The translations under genes were made by a program, and so were the position numbers. The notes beneath the pieces were generated by a model. The model was not told the origin of the DNA. It was given only the letters and a program-made list of their open reading frames with translations, and ran no database searches. From Arthrobacter sp. zg-Y769 (GTDB lineage Bacteria; Actinomycetota; Actinomycetes; Actinomycetales; Micrococcaceae), in the NCBI RefSeq assembly GCF_020907405.1, contig NZ_JAJJOE010000011.1, forward strand, positions 124,001 to 188,000: a DNA stretch of 64,000 nt, read 5' to 3'. The first letter of the stretch is position 1. Every line of letters starts with the position of its first letter. Positions 8,839 through 19,081 of this stretch are shown piece after piece.

Positions 8839-9161
8839 TTAACGGTCGGTTCCTGCCCGTTGTCGGAGACCATGGGCTTGCCTGCCTCGAGCCAGGCACC
8901 CATCCCGCCGTTGACGTTGACGGCCGAGTAGCCGTTGGCGTCCAGCCACTGGGTGGCCCGGGCGCTGCGGCCGCCGGTGCGGCAGATGACGGCCAGGTCC
9001 TGGTCCGGATCCAGTTCATCAAGTGCCTCGGGCAGCCGGTCGAGTGGAATGTGGAGGGCGCCGTCGACGTGGCCGGCTTCCCATTCGTAGTCTTCCCGGA
9101 CATCGAGGATCTTCGCGCCCTCGGGAATGGTGTCTACGGTTACGCTCTGCATCTCGCTCAT
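8835..9161 (-). CDS. rhodanese-like domain protein
   Basis: A 108-residue single-domain rhodanese (sulfurtransferase fold). The catalytic cysteine is in the CRTGGRSA active-site loop, and the fold hallmarks LDVREDYEWEAGHVDGA and NVNGGMGAW are present. Such stand-alone domains pass persulfide sulfur or act in thiol redox reactions; the partner is unknown. The start is ATG 9161 with GAGGCC upstream. It is the first gene of a two-gene operon with pheA. The link to phenylalanine synthesis is positional only. It is divergent from the amidase gene. Confidence 0.9.
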   Translation of the reverse strand: MSEMQSVTVDTIPEGAKILDVREDYEWEAGHVDGALHIPLDRLPEALDELDPDQDLAVICRTGGRSARATQWLDANGYSAVNVNGGMGAWLEAGKPMVSDNGQEPTVK

Positions 9162-9311
9162 TGCTGGCCTCACTGTCGTACGCGTTGTCGCCCCGAACTG
9201 CGGGTCCGGGCACGCCCGCACCCGCCCGACGGGGCCGTTTTGTCCAGCCTATAGTGGGACGCGGTCCGAGAGAACAAACGCCCGGACCCCACACGCACCG
9301 AAAGGTATGCA

Positions 9312-10712
9312 ATGTCCGCCCCCCACGAGATGACCGCCGTCGAACTCCGGGATGCCCTGGCCTCCGGCGGGCTCGGCGCCGAGGAAGTCACCAACCACTA
9401 CCTGGGGCGGATCGAGGAGCTCAACCCGGCACTGGGTGCCTTCCTGACTCCGACGCCGGAACTCGCCGTCGCCGAGGCCCGGGCGGCGGATGCGCGCCGT
9501 GCCCGGGGAGAGAAGCCGGGCCTGCTGCACGGAATGCCGCTGGCACACAAGGACCTGACCGACGTGGCGGGCGTCCGGACCACCATGGGCAGCGCTGCCC
9601 TGGACCCCTGGGTGGCCGAGGAGGACTCCCCGCTGCCGGCCATCCTGCGCCGGGCCGGTGCAATCAGCCTGGGCAAGACGCAGGTTCCCGAATTCGGGCT
9701 CAGCAGTTACAGCGAAAACCGGGTGGGGCCGCCGGCCCGGAACCCGCGCGATCCGCGGCTCAGCCCCGGCGGATCCTCCGGCGGCAGTGCGGCGGCAGTC
9801 GCTGCCGGCATGATTCCCTTCGCTCCGGGCACCGACGGCGGCGGCTCCGTACGCATCCCGGCAGCGGCGACCGGCCTGGTGGGCCTCAAACCCAACCGCG
9901 GGAGGATTCCCGCCGGCTCGGGGCAGCAGGACTTGGGACAGTTCGTGGTGGCCGGCCCGCTCGCCCGCAATGCTGCCGACGCGGCACTGCTGCTGGACGC
10001 GATGGTCGGCGAACCCAACTACCGTGCCACCAGCGCGGCCCCGGCCCACGGAACTTTCCTGACGGCCGCACTGCGGGCCGAGGGACGGTTCCGGATAGGC
10101 GTCAGCACCCGCTCGCCCTTCGAGTCCCGGCTCGATATCCGGCTGGATCCCGAGGCGGTGCAGGCCCTCGACGCCGGGATTGCTGCGCTGGCCGGTGCCG
10201 GCCACGACCTGCTGGACACGAACCTGGACTATGACGAACGGTATCCGGACGCGTTCCAGGTGGTGTGGACGGCCGGGCTGGCCACCGCGGCCCTGCCCCC
10301 CGGCGGCGAAGACCGGCTGACGGATCTGGCCGCGGTCATGCGGCACCGCGCACTTGGGCGCAGCGCCGCGGACCTGGTGGCCGCCGTCGACGTCCTCCGG
10401 TCCTTTGAGCAGGAGACCATCCGGCAGTACAGCGCCTACGACATGATCCTCACCCCCACCCTGGGCATGACCCCCCGTCCCCTCGGCTGGTACATCAGCG
10501 ATGACGCGGGCGCCGAGGGCCGCGGGGACGAGGATTACGCCCGGCAGTGCCGCTACTCGCCGTTCACGTCCATGGTGAATGTCTGCGGGCTCCCCGCCAT
10601 TACGCTGCCGGTGCTGGACACCGCCGCCGGGCTGCCGATGGGTGTCCAGCTGATCGGCCGGCCGGGTGCCGAGGCGGATCTGCTGGCCGTGGCGGTCCAG
10701 TTGGGCTACTGA
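9312..10712 (+). CDS. amidase signature family amidase
   Basis: A 466-residue amidase-signature hydrolase. The Ser-cisSer-Lys triad can be read: the lysine in MPLAHKDLTD, the cis-serine in the GGSSGGSAAAVAAG loop, and the nucleophile in TDGGGSVRIPAA. The length suits free-standing amidases; the substrate (aliphatic, aryl or peptide amide) cannot be told. No gatCB neighbours are present, so it is not the tRNA amidotransferase subunit. The start is ATG 9312 with GAAAGG upstream. It is convergent with the following LLM-type gene. Confidence 0.9.
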   Translation: MSAPHEMTAVELRDALASGGLGAEEVTNHYLGRIEELNPALGAFLTPTPELAVAEARAADARRARGEKPGLLHGMPLAHKDLTDVAGVRTTMGSAALDPWVAEEDSPLPAILRRAGAISLGKTQVPEFGLSSYSENRVGPPARNPRDPRLSPGGSSGGSAAAVAAGMIPFAPGTDGGGSVRIPAAATGLVGLKPNRGRIPAGSGQQDLGQFVVAGPLARNAADAALLLDAMVGEPNYRATSAAPAHGTFLTAALRAEGRFRIGVSTRSPFESRLDIRLDPEAVQALDAGIAALAGAGHDLLDTNLDYDERYPDAFQVVWTAGLATAALPPGGEDRLTDLAAVMRHRALGRSAADLVAAVDVLRSFEQETIRQYSAYDMILTPTLGMTPRPLGWYISDDAGAEGRGDEDYARQCRYSPFTSMVNVCGLPAITLPVLDTAAGLPMGVQLIGRPGAEADLLAVAVQLGY

Positions 10713-10730
10713 GCGCCGGTTGCAGCGGGC

Positions 10731-11717
10731 CTAGAAGAGGGTTGCCAGCAGCCGGTCGGATTCCCGCTGTCCGTCGACGTCGAAGGCCCCGCCGGTCACC
10801 AGCAGCTCGTCCGCGCCGGAGGAAGCAACCAGTTCCCCGAGGCGGCCGTGCACCTGTCCAACGGTCCCGTAAACCGAGGTTTCGAGGGTGCCGCGGACCA
10901 GGTCCTGCCGCCGCGGGGACGGCTCTGCGCCCATGTCCGCACGGGACAGGGCGGGAAAGACCCCCTTGGTCCGGGACTCGGCCAAGGCATGTGCCTCGGG
11001 CAGCAGCAGTTCCTCAGCCTCGTCCCTGCTGCCGGCCACGGCAACATTGACTGCCGCAATCACATGGGGGCGGGGGAACCGGTCCGAGGGCCGGAACGCG
11101 GCACGGTAGCGCTCCAACGCGCCTGCCCGGCCGGCGCTGTTCCGCCGGAACAAGGCGGGGCCGCCCAGCACGACGCCGAGACCGGCCCGGGCTGCTATCT
11201 CCACTCCTGCCCCGGTGGCAAGGATGAACACGGGCGTCCGTCCGCCGTCCCGGGGACGGGCGGTGATGGGTGCGGTGCCGTTGAGGTAGGACAGCAATTC
11301 GGCCAGCTGCTCCTCGAACTGCTCAGCCTCGGCGGGCCCCGCCCGCAGGGCGGCCCGCACCGCCGGCGTGAAACCAACGGAACGCCCAAGGCCAAGGTCT
11401 ATCCGCCCGGGATACAGGGCCTGCAGCGTCGCGGCCTGCTCGGCCACGACCAGCGGCTGGTGGTTCGGCAGCATCACACCGCCGGACCCGATCCGGATGG
11501 TCCTGGTGCGCGCCGCCAGGGCCGCCATCAGGACGGCCGGAGCGGAACCGGCAATCCCCGCCACCGCGTGGTGCTCGGCCACCCAGAACCGCCGGTATCC
11601 GGATTTTTCGGCCGCCTCGGCCCGCTCGAGCACGGCGCCGAGCGCATCGGCTTCCGAATAGCCCTCACGGTTGTTCGCGCGGTCGAGGATGGAAACGGGA
11701 ACACTGAGGCGGGCCAT
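10731..11717 (-). CDS. LLM class flavin-dependent oxidoreductase
   Basis: A 328-residue luciferase-like monooxygenase of the group with MsnO8-type annotation. The TIM-barrel opening LSVPVSILDRANNREGYSEADAL and RFWVAEHHAVAGIAGSAPAV are characteristic. GSGGVMLPNHQPLVVAEQAATLQALYPGR continues the FMN-dependent fold. It probably uses FMNH2 from a separate reductase. The substrate is unknown. The start was set at ATG 11717 because GGAAGGGG precedes it; upstream sequence in the same frame lacks family similarity. It is convergent with the amidase. Confidence 0.88.
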   Translation of the reverse strand: MARLSVPVSILDRANNREGYSEADALGAVLERAEAAEKSGYRRFWVAEHHAVAGIAGSAPAVLMAALAARTRTIRIGSGGVMLPNHQPLVVAEQAATLQALYPGRIDLGLGRSVGFTPAVRAALRAGPAEAEQFEEQLAELLSYLNGTAPITARPRDGGRTPVFILATGAGVEIAARAGLGVVLGGPALFRRNSAGRAGALERYRAAFRPSDRFPRPHVIAAVNVAVAGSRDEAEELLLPEAHALAESRTKGVFPALSRADMGAEPSPRRQDLVRGTLETSVYGTVGQVHGRLGELVASSGADELLVTGGAFDVDGQRESDRLLATLF

Positions 11718-11892
11718 ACCCCTTCCAACCCGGCCTCCCGCTAGGGAATTCCGGACCGGCGGTGCAAATCCTTCCGTCATGCAGGCCCACAAGCATGTAA
11801 TGCAGGCAAAAGCATCCGTTTTGCCTGTGATCTTGGGCACTCAGGGATGGCAATCTTCCTTGTCCCCGGCGGATTCTTTCGGATTTGACTGC

Positions 11893-11920
11893 TTGACCAC
11901 CTGCCGAGAGTGGGAATATT
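11893..11920 (+). promoter_or_regulatory. candidate leaderless promoter of peptide transporter
   Basis: TTGACC (5 of 6 to the -35 consensus) is followed after 16 nt by AATATT, which ends 6 nt before the GTG start at 11927. No Shine-Dalgarno precedes that GTG, so a leaderless transcript is the simplest reading. Confidence 0.45.
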
Positions 11921-11926
11921 AAACTC

Positions 11927-13396
<1,470 letters not shown>

Positions 13397-13413
13397 GCGC
13401 CTGGAGCCTCTCC

Positions 13414-13456
13414 AAGGACGGCGGCACCGGAACTCTCCGGTGCCGCCGTCCTTTTT
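13414..13456 (+). terminator. strong intrinsic terminator after POT gene
   Basis: AAGGACGGCGGCACCGG pairs perfectly with CCGGTGCCGCCGTCCTT over 17 bp around an AACTCT loop and runs into a T5 tract. It starts 18 bp after the stop codon. Confidence 0.92.
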
Positions 13457-13473
13457 GCGTTCCGTTCCATCCT

Positions 13474-13502
13474 TTGCTGCACCCCGGCGGCATGGTTAGG
13501 AT
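13474..13502 (+). promoter_or_regulatory. candidate promoter of methyltransferase leader
   Basis: TTGCTG at 13474 and TAGGAT at 13497 are spaced by 17 nt, giving a predicted transcription start near 13509 and a leader of about 140 nt before the ATG at 13652. Confidence 0.45.
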
Positions 13503-13508
13503 GGTCCC

Positions 13509-13651
13509 AGCTTCAGGAGACACGGCCGCCAAGCTCCGACTTGGCCGTGCACCAACCCCATGCTTCGCGGGTGGTTCGGATGACGAAGCGGCCTGCACCG
13601 CCCCCTGGGCATCCGGTGCGGGCAAGAGCACTTTTTTCCGTAAGGATCACC
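13509..13651 (+). ncRNA. structured 5' leader, possible cis-regulatory RNA (unclassified)
   Basis: The region between the predicted start and the MetE-like gene holds several perfect helices. A hairpin pairs 13521-13533 with 13540-13549. A second stem pairs ACC/ACCC (13551-13558, one bulged A) with GGGTGGT (13569-13575). Its loop contains GCTTCG (13562-13567), which pairs with CGAAGC (13584-13589), making an H-type pseudoknot possible. GCACCG (13595-13600) pairs with CGGTGC (13614-13619). That 3' arm can alternatively pair through GTGC with GCAC at 13628-13631, directly before T6. I do not recognise a known riboswitch class; no ligand is claimed. Confidence 0.4.
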
Positions 13652-14857
13652 ATGCGCAAAAGCACCGACCGCATTTTGACCACCCACGCCGGCTCCCTCC
13701 CCCGCACCCCTGAGCTGATTGCCGCGAATGCTGCGCGGGAAGCCAACCCCGCCGATACCGAGGGGTACGCCGAACTGCTGCAGGCCGCCGTCGCCGATCT
13801 GGTGCGCCGCCAGCAGGAAGCCGGGATCGACATCCCGAATGACGGCGAGTACGGGCATGCGATGTCCGCCGACGTCGACTACGGCGCCTGGTGGTCCTAT
13901 TCCTTTTCCCGGCTCGGCGGGCTGAGCGTCGCCGAGACCGGAATCTGGGAGATGGAACCGCACCGCTCGGCGCCGGGCAACGTAGTCCTCACCAGTTTCG
14001 GGGACCGCCGCGACCGGCAGCGTTTCGCCGAGGCCTACTCCGATCCGTCCTCGGGCATCACCACCGGCGCACAGAAGATCTTCCCCAAGGTCACGGGACC
14101 GCTGGAGTACACGGGGTACGACGCCGTGGCCGGCGACATCGCCAACCTCAAGGCCGGCCTGGCCGCCGCGGGCGAAACGGAAGGTTTCCTGGCCTCGCTC
14201 TCTCCCGGCTCCTGCTCGCGGATCGCCAACGAGTACTACGCCACGGAAGAGGAGTTCATCTACGCCTGTGCGGATGCGATGCGGGAGGAATACCGGGCGA
14301 TTGTCGACGCCGGGCTGATCGTCCAGATCGATGATCCGTCCATCGCGGAGAACTGGGACCAGATCAACCCCGAGCCCTCCGTGGCCGACTACCTCAAGTT
14401 CACGCAGATCCGCGTCGAGGCCCTGAACTATGCCCTGCGCGGCCTGCCCGAGGAGCAGATCCGCTTCCACCTTTGCTGGGGTTCGTGGCACGGGCCGCAC
14501 ACCACGGACATCGAGTTCCGCCACCTGGCGGACACCCTGCTGCAAATCAACGCGGGCGGGTACAGCTTCGAGGCCGGCAATGTGCGGCACGAGCACGAAT
14601 GGCGGGTCTGGGCGGACACGAAACTGCCGGAGGGGAAGGTGATACTCCCCGGCGTCGTCTCCCATGCCACCAACGTGGTGGAACATCCGGAACTGGTGGC
14701 GGACCGCATCGAGCGCTTCGCCCAGCTGGTGGGGCGGGAAAACGTCATCGCTTCCACCGACTGCGGGCTGGGCGGACGGGTGCATCCGCAGATTGCGGCA
14801 GCAAAGCTGTCGGCTTTGGGAGAAGGCGCCCGGCTGGCCAGCAGCCGGCTTTGGTAA
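13652..14857 (+). CDS. cobalamin-independent methionine synthase-like methyltransferase (MetE C-terminal family)
   Basis: A 401-residue protein matching only the catalytic C-terminal barrel of MetE (Meth_synt_2 family). It opens with [16 protein letters not shown] and carries zinc-ligand regions: His and Cys in [13 protein letters not shown] and Cys in [14 protein letters not shown]. Relatives include MetE-like methyltransferases and epoxyalkane:coenzyme M transferase, so methylation of homocysteine is not certain. The N-terminal folate-binding half of true MetE is absent. ATG 13652 has AAGGA upstream; earlier in-frame ATGs lie in the structured leader. Followed by pgm after 52 bp. Confidence 0.82.
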   Translation: MRKSTDRILTTHAGSLPRTPELIAANAAREANPADTEGYAELLQAAVADLVRRQQEAGIDIPNDGEYGHAMSADVDYGAWWSYSFSRLGGLSVAETGIWEMEPHRSAPGNVVLTSFGDRRDRQRFAEAYSDPSSGITTGAQKIFPKVTGPLEYTGYDAVAGDIANLKAGLAAAGETEGFLASLSPGSCSRIANEYYATEEEFIYACADAMREEYRAIVDAGLIVQIDDPSIAENWDQINPEPSVADYLKFTQIRVEALNYALRGLPEEQIRFHLCWGSWHGPHTTDIEFRHLADTLLQINAGGYSFEAGNVRHEHEWRVWADTKLPEGKVILPGVVSHATNVVEHPELVADRIERFAQLVGRENVIASTDCGLGGRVHPQIAAAKLSALGEGARLASSRLW

Positions 14858-14909
14858 GCGGCGGGCGTGCGTCTGCCGCCGGAGCCGTTTCTTTGGCATG
14901 CTTAGGGGT

Positions 14910-16541
14910 ATGTCTAATCGTGCCGGCCAACGTGCCGAACCTTCCGACCTTGTAGACCTCACCGCGCTTTTGGACGCCTATTACGACGTCGTACCGGATC
15001 CTTCCAATGTCGCCCAGCGCGTGGTGTTCGGTACCTCCGGGCACCGCGGCTCCTCCCTCAACGGTGCCTTTAATGAGCAGCACATCGCCGCCATTACCCA
15101 GGCAATCGTGGAGTACCGCAGGTCCGCTGGCATCACCGGACCGCTGTTTATGGGTAAGGACACGCATGCGCTGTCCGAACCTGCACAGAACACCGCATTG
15201 GAGGTCCTGGCTGCCAACGGCGTGAACGTGCAGATTGACGCGCGAAACGGATTTACTCCCACCCCGGCCGTAAGCCACGCAATCCTGGCACACAATTCCA
15301 CCCGCACGGAGCAGGCCGACGGCATTGTGGTCACTCCTTCACATAACCCGCCGGCAGACGGCGGGTTCAAGTACAACCCGCCCACGGGCGGGCCGGCCGG
15401 TTCCGACATCACCAACTGGATTGCCGACCGCGCCAACCAGCTGCTGGAAAACGGCCTCGACGGGGTGCTGCGCATTCCCCTCGGCGAAGCCCGCCTGGCC
15501 GACTCGGTAGGCACCTATGACTTCCTGGCGCACTACGTGGAAGACCTCCCCGCCGTGCTGAACCTGGACGCCATCCGCAGCGCCGGACTCCACATCGGCG
15601 CCGATCCCCTCGGCGGCGCCTCCGTGGACTACTGGGGCGCCATCGCGGAGCGGCACCAGCTGAACCTGACCGTGGTCAACCCCAACGTGGATCCGCAGTG
15701 GGCCTTCATGACCCTGGACTGGGACGAGAAGATCCGCATGGACTGCTCCTCTCCCTACGCCATGGCCTCGCTGATTTCCCGGGCCGGGGACTACGACATT
15801 GCCACCGGCAACGACGCCGACGCCGACCGCCACGGCATTGTCACCCCGGACGCGGGACTGATGAACCCGAACCACTACCTGGCCACCGCCATTGACTACC
15901 TGTACCGCAACCGTTCCGGCTGGAGCGCGGACGCCATGGTGGGCAAGACCCTTGTTTCCTCCTCCATGATTGACCGCGTCACCGCCGACCTGGGCCGGGT
16001 CCTGATGGAGGTTCCGGTCGGCTTCAAGTGGTTCGTACCGGGCCTGCTTTCCGGCGAAGCCGCTTTCGGCGGCGAGGAATCCGCCGGTGCGTCCTTCCTC
16101 CGGCTCGACGGCCGGCCCTGGAGCACTGACAAGGACGGCCTCCTGCTGGCCCTGCTGGCCTCGGAGATGACGGCAGTGACCGGCAAGACCCCGTCCCAGC
16201 GGTACCGCGAGCTGACAAATCAGTTCGGCGATCCCGAATATGCACGCGTGGACGCGCCTGCCACCCGTGAGCAGAAGGCGGCGCTGGCCAAGCTCTCGCC
16301 GTCGGACGTCACCGCCACCACCCTGGCGGGCGAGGAAATCACCGCACGCCTCACTGAGGCGCCGGGCAACGGGGCACCCATCGGCGGACTGAAGGTGACC
16401 ACCGAGAATGCGTGGTTTGCCGCGCGGCCCTCGGGTACCGAAGACGTCTACAAGATCTACGCCGAGTCCTTCAAGGGCGAGGAGCACCTGCACCAGGTCC
16501 AGGCCGAAGCCAAGGCCATCGTGGACGGCGTGATTTCGTAG
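14910..16541 (+). CDS. pgm: phosphoglucomutase, alpha-D-glucose type
   Basis: A 543-residue phosphohexomutase interconverting glucose-1-phosphate and glucose-6-phosphate, feeding glycogen, trehalose and UDP-glucose pathways. The phosphoserine loop is [14 protein letters not shown] with S144. The metal loop is NDADADRHG, the sugar loop is [10 protein letters not shown] and the phosphate-binding loop is [12 protein letters not shown]. The length matches E. coli Pgm (546). The start is ATG 14910 with AGGGG close by; a CATGCT hexamer lies 7 nt upstream. It is followed by a strong bidirectional terminator. Confidence 0.96.
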   Translation: MSNRAGQRAEPSDLVDLTALLDAYYDVVPDPSNVAQRVVFGTSGHRGSSLNGAFNEQHIAAITQAIVEYRRSAGITGPLFMGKDTHALSEPAQNTALEVLAANGVNVQIDARNGFTPTPAVSHAILAHNSTRTEQADGIVVTPSHNPPADGGFKYNPPTGGPAGSDITNWIADRANQLLENGLDGVLRIPLGEARLADSVGTYDFLAHYVEDLPAVLNLDAIRSAGLHIGADPLGGASVDYWGAIAERHQLNLTVVNPNVDPQWAFMTLDWDEKIRMDCSSPYAMASLISRAGDYDIATGNDADADRHGIVTPDAGLMNPNHYLATAIDYLYRNRSGWSADAMVGKTLVSSSMIDRVTADLGRVLMEVPVGFKWFVPGLLSGEAAFGGEESAGASFLRLDGRPWSTDKDGLLLALLASEMTAVTGKTPSQRYRELTNQFGDPEYARVDAPATREQKAALAKLSPSDVTATTLAGEEITARLTEAPGNGAPIGGLKVTTENAWFAARPSGTEDVYKIYAESFKGEEHLHQVQAEAKAIVDGVIS

Positions 16542-16563
16542 TTTCCGCCAAAAACCCGCCAAA

Positions 16564-16603
16564 AAAGGGAAGGGGTGCACCGGGTGGTGCACCCCTTCCC
16601 TTT
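16564..16603. terminator. bidirectional terminator between pgm and aldehyde dehydrogenase
   Basis: AAAGGGAAGGGGTGCACC and GGTGCACCCCTTCCCTTT pair perfectly over 18 bp around a four-base loop, with A- and T-rich flanks on both sides. It serves the two convergent units. Confidence 0.9.
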
Positions 16604-16615
16604 ATCCGCAGCGGA

Positions 16616-18067
16616 TCACAGCAGCCGGCGCAGGACCCGTTTCTTCAGTCCCGTGTAGGGCGGGTACGCAAACCGGAGGGTGTCCAGCAGGGTGCCCTTG
16701 GTGAAGACCGGCCGCAGCTGGCTGAACGTGTCGAAGGTGTATTTGCCGTGATAGGCACCGGTGCCGCTGGCACCTGCGCCGCCGAACGGCAGGCCGGGCA
16801 CGGCCAGCTGCACGGTGCTGGCGTTGTGGCTGATGCTGCCGGCCCGCACCCCCTCTTCGAACGCCTTCCGGTCCGCCGCGGAGTTGCTGTACAGGTAGGC
16901 GGCCAGCGGAACGGGGCGCGAATTAATGAACTTCATGGCCTCGTCCAGGTCCCTCACCTCGATGACCGGCAGGATGGGTCCGAAGATTTCCTCCTGCATC
17001 ACCGGTGAATCCGGGGACACATCCGTGAGGATGGTCGGCTCCAGGTACAGGCTGCCGCGGTCGCTGCGTCCGCCGGCGAGGATTGTTCCGCTGTCCAGCA
17101 GTCCCACCAGCCGTTCCCAGTGCTGTTCGTTGACGATCCGGCCCAGGTCCGCGCTCCGGGACGGATCCTTGCCGAACTGCTCCGAGACCGCCCGCACCAG
17201 CTGCTTCTTCAGCGCCGGTGCCGCCGCTTCCGTCACCAGGACGTAGTCAGGGGCCACGCAGGTCTGGCCGGCGTTGAGCAGTTTCCCGAAGACCAGCCGG
17301 CGGGCGACGGCGGCCCAGTTGCCGTCCAGCACCACGGCCGGCGATTTCCCGCCCAGTTCCAGGGTCACCGGGGTCAGGTGTTCTGCGGCGGCCTGCAGGA
17401 CGATCCTGCCCACGCGCTCCCCGCCGGTGAAGAAGATCGAGTCGAACCGCTCCTTCAGCAGGGCGGTGCTGGCCTCCTGCCCGCCCTCGACCACGGCAAC
17501 GGCTGCCGGGTCCACGTAGCGCGGCAGCAGGTCCGCCAGCACGGCCGACGTCGCCGGGGCCAGTTCGCTGGGTTTGAGCACGGCTGCATTGCCTGCGGCC
17601 AGCGCACCAACCAGCGGCGCCAGGACCAGCTGCACCGGATAGTTCCAGGGGCCGATGATCAGCACCACGCCCAGCGGCTGCGGTTCGGTCCGGGCCGACG
17701 CCGGCTGCAGGCCCAGCGGAACGGGCACGCGTCGGCTGCGGGCCCACTTTTCCAGATGCTTCAATGCGTGTTCCGCCTCGGCCCGCACCAGCGAAAGCTC
17801 GGTCACGAAGCTCTCGAGCGGATTCTTGCCCAGATCTGCTGCCAGCGCGTCCGTCAGCTCCTGTTCCCGCTCGTGAAACAGCCGGACGAGCCCCTCGAGC
17901 TGCTGCCGCCGCCAGGCGAGCGGCCGGGTGCGCCCGGAGTCGTAGGCTTCCCGCACCTTGGCCAGCACTGCGGGAACGGCGGCGGGGGAAGGATCCGGGG
18001 AACCACCGAGGGGACCGCGGGAGGAATTACCGGGGGAAGCAGTGAAGGCGGAAACCATTTCGCTCAT
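16616..18067 (-). CDS. aldehyde dehydrogenase family protein (class III-like)
   Basis: A 483-residue NAD(P)-dependent aldehyde dehydrogenase. The cofactor region includes IIGPWNYPVQLVLAPLVGAL, the catalytic glutamate is in LELGGKSP and the catalytic cysteine in NAGQTCVAPDY. The slightly short length and the C-terminal FAYPPYTGLKKRVLRRLL tail resemble class III and coniferyl-aldehyde dehydrogenase types acting on fatty or aromatic aldehydes. ATG 18067 overlaps the TGA of the upstream SDR (ATGA), so the two are translated as a coupled pair. An alcohol-to-acid oxidation route is a reasonable inference; the substrate is unknown. Confidence 0.92.
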   Translation of the reverse strand: MSEMVSAFTASPGNSSRGPLGGSPDPSPAAVPAVLAKVREAYDSGRTRPLAWRRQQLEGLVRLFHEREQELTDALAADLGKNPLESFVTELSLVRAEAEHALKHLEKWARSRRVPVPLGLQPASARTEPQPLGVVLIIGPWNYPVQLVLAPLVGALAAGNAAVLKPSELAPATSAVLADLLPRYVDPAAVAVVEGGQEASTALLKERFDSIFFTGGERVGRIVLQAAAEHLTPVTLELGGKSPAVVLDGNWAAVARRLVFGKLLNAGQTCVAPDYVLVTEAAAPALKKQLVRAVSEQFGKDPSRSADLGRIVNEQHWERLVGLLDSGTILAGGRSDRGSLYLEPTILTDVSPDSPVMQEEIFGPILPVIEVRDLDEAMKFINSRPVPLAAYLYSNSAADRKAFEEGVRAGSISHNASTVQLAVPGLPFGGAGASGTGAYHGKYTFDTFSQLRPVFTKGTLLDTLRFAYPPYTGLKKRVLRRLL

Positions 18068-18942
18068 GCGCGGGCGGTGCTTTCGCTCGAAGCTGCTTCG
18101 CCGGCGGGGGCTTCCGGTTTCCTGCCGGTGAAGTGGTCCATGGACTGGTAGACCTTGAAGACCCGTCCTGCCACCACGTCCCAGGCCGGCTGCGGCAGCA
18201 CGTTGCGCAGGGCACTGCCCAGGGCCACGGTCCATGGGAGCTGGAGCCGTGCCTTCCCGGCGAGCAGGGCCTCCCAGGCCTTGTCCACCACGTACTCCGG
18301 TTCCATCAGGGGTGTCAGCAGCGGTCCCCGGGCGCCTTCGAACATCCCCGTTTTGATGTAGCTCGGAATCAGGGTGGTGACGGCGACGTGCCCGTTGCCG
18401 GATTCGCCGAGTTCCAGCCGCAGGGAGTCGCTCCAGCCGATGACAGCCCATTTGGAGGCCGTGTAGACGCTCATTTTCGGTACCGAGAGTGTGCCGGAGG
18501 CCGAGGCCACGTTGAGGATGCGCGCCGGTGTGCGCCGCTCGATCATGCCGGGCAGGAACGCCCGGGTCACCTGCATGGGGGCCAGGGTGTTGACCTGCAT
18601 CACGGCGTCGATGTCCGCCTCCGGGGCGTGGTCCCAGAAGTACTTTCCGCGCACGATTCCGGCGTTGTTGACCAGGATGTCCGGAACCCCGACCTCCCGG
18701 ATGACCTGCTCGGCGGTGGCGGTGATGTCCGGCAGCGAGGCAACGTCCACCGGGTAGGGGTGGATCGACGAGGCGCCCAGTTCCCGCAGCTGCTCAGCTG
18801 TGTCCGTCAGGGCCTCGGTGTTGAGGTCCCACAGCACCACCGCTGCTGCTCCTTCGCGCACTGCACGCTCGGCGTAAAGCCGGCCCATACCCATGGCGGC
18901 GCCCGTGATAAGGACCGTGCGTCCTGCAACTGAAATGCTCAT
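18064..18942 (-). CDS. short-chain dehydrogenase/reductase
   Basis: A 292-residue classical SDR oxidoreductase. The nucleotide-binding TGAAMGMGRLYAE motif is near the N-terminus, NNAG appears in ILVNNAGIVRG, and the catalytic YxxxK is YTASK with the preceding serine in LNVASASG. A C-terminal extension of about 40 residues (MDHFTGRKPEAPAGEAASSE) is low-complexity. ATG 18942 was chosen over the longer frame because GGAGCAGC precedes it. It is the first gene of a coupled operon with the aldehyde dehydrogenase. Confidence 0.9.
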   Translation of the reverse strand: MSISVAGRTVLITGAAMGMGRLYAERAVREGAAAVVLWDLNTEALTDTAEQLRELGASSIHPYPVDVASLPDITATAEQVIREVGVPDILVNNAGIVRGKYFWDHAPEADIDAVMQVNTLAPMQVTRAFLPGMIERRTPARILNVASASGTLSVPKMSVYTASKWAVIGWSDSLRLELGESGNGHVAVTTLIPSYIKTGMFEGARGPLLTPLMEPEYVVDKAWEALLAGKARLQLPWTVALGSALRNVLPQPAWDVVAGRVFKVYQSMDHFTGRKPEAPAGEAASSESTARA

Positions 18943-19081
18943 GCTGCTCCATTGTCCGATCGGTAGAAAATCAAGGTCCTGTCCTGTCCCCAAGCTTTGT
19001 TCCTATGCAACGTAACATCCCGGCAATTCCCGGCGGCTAGAATTCTGTCTAGACACCCCTGGCTCGAAGAAGGGCACTACC

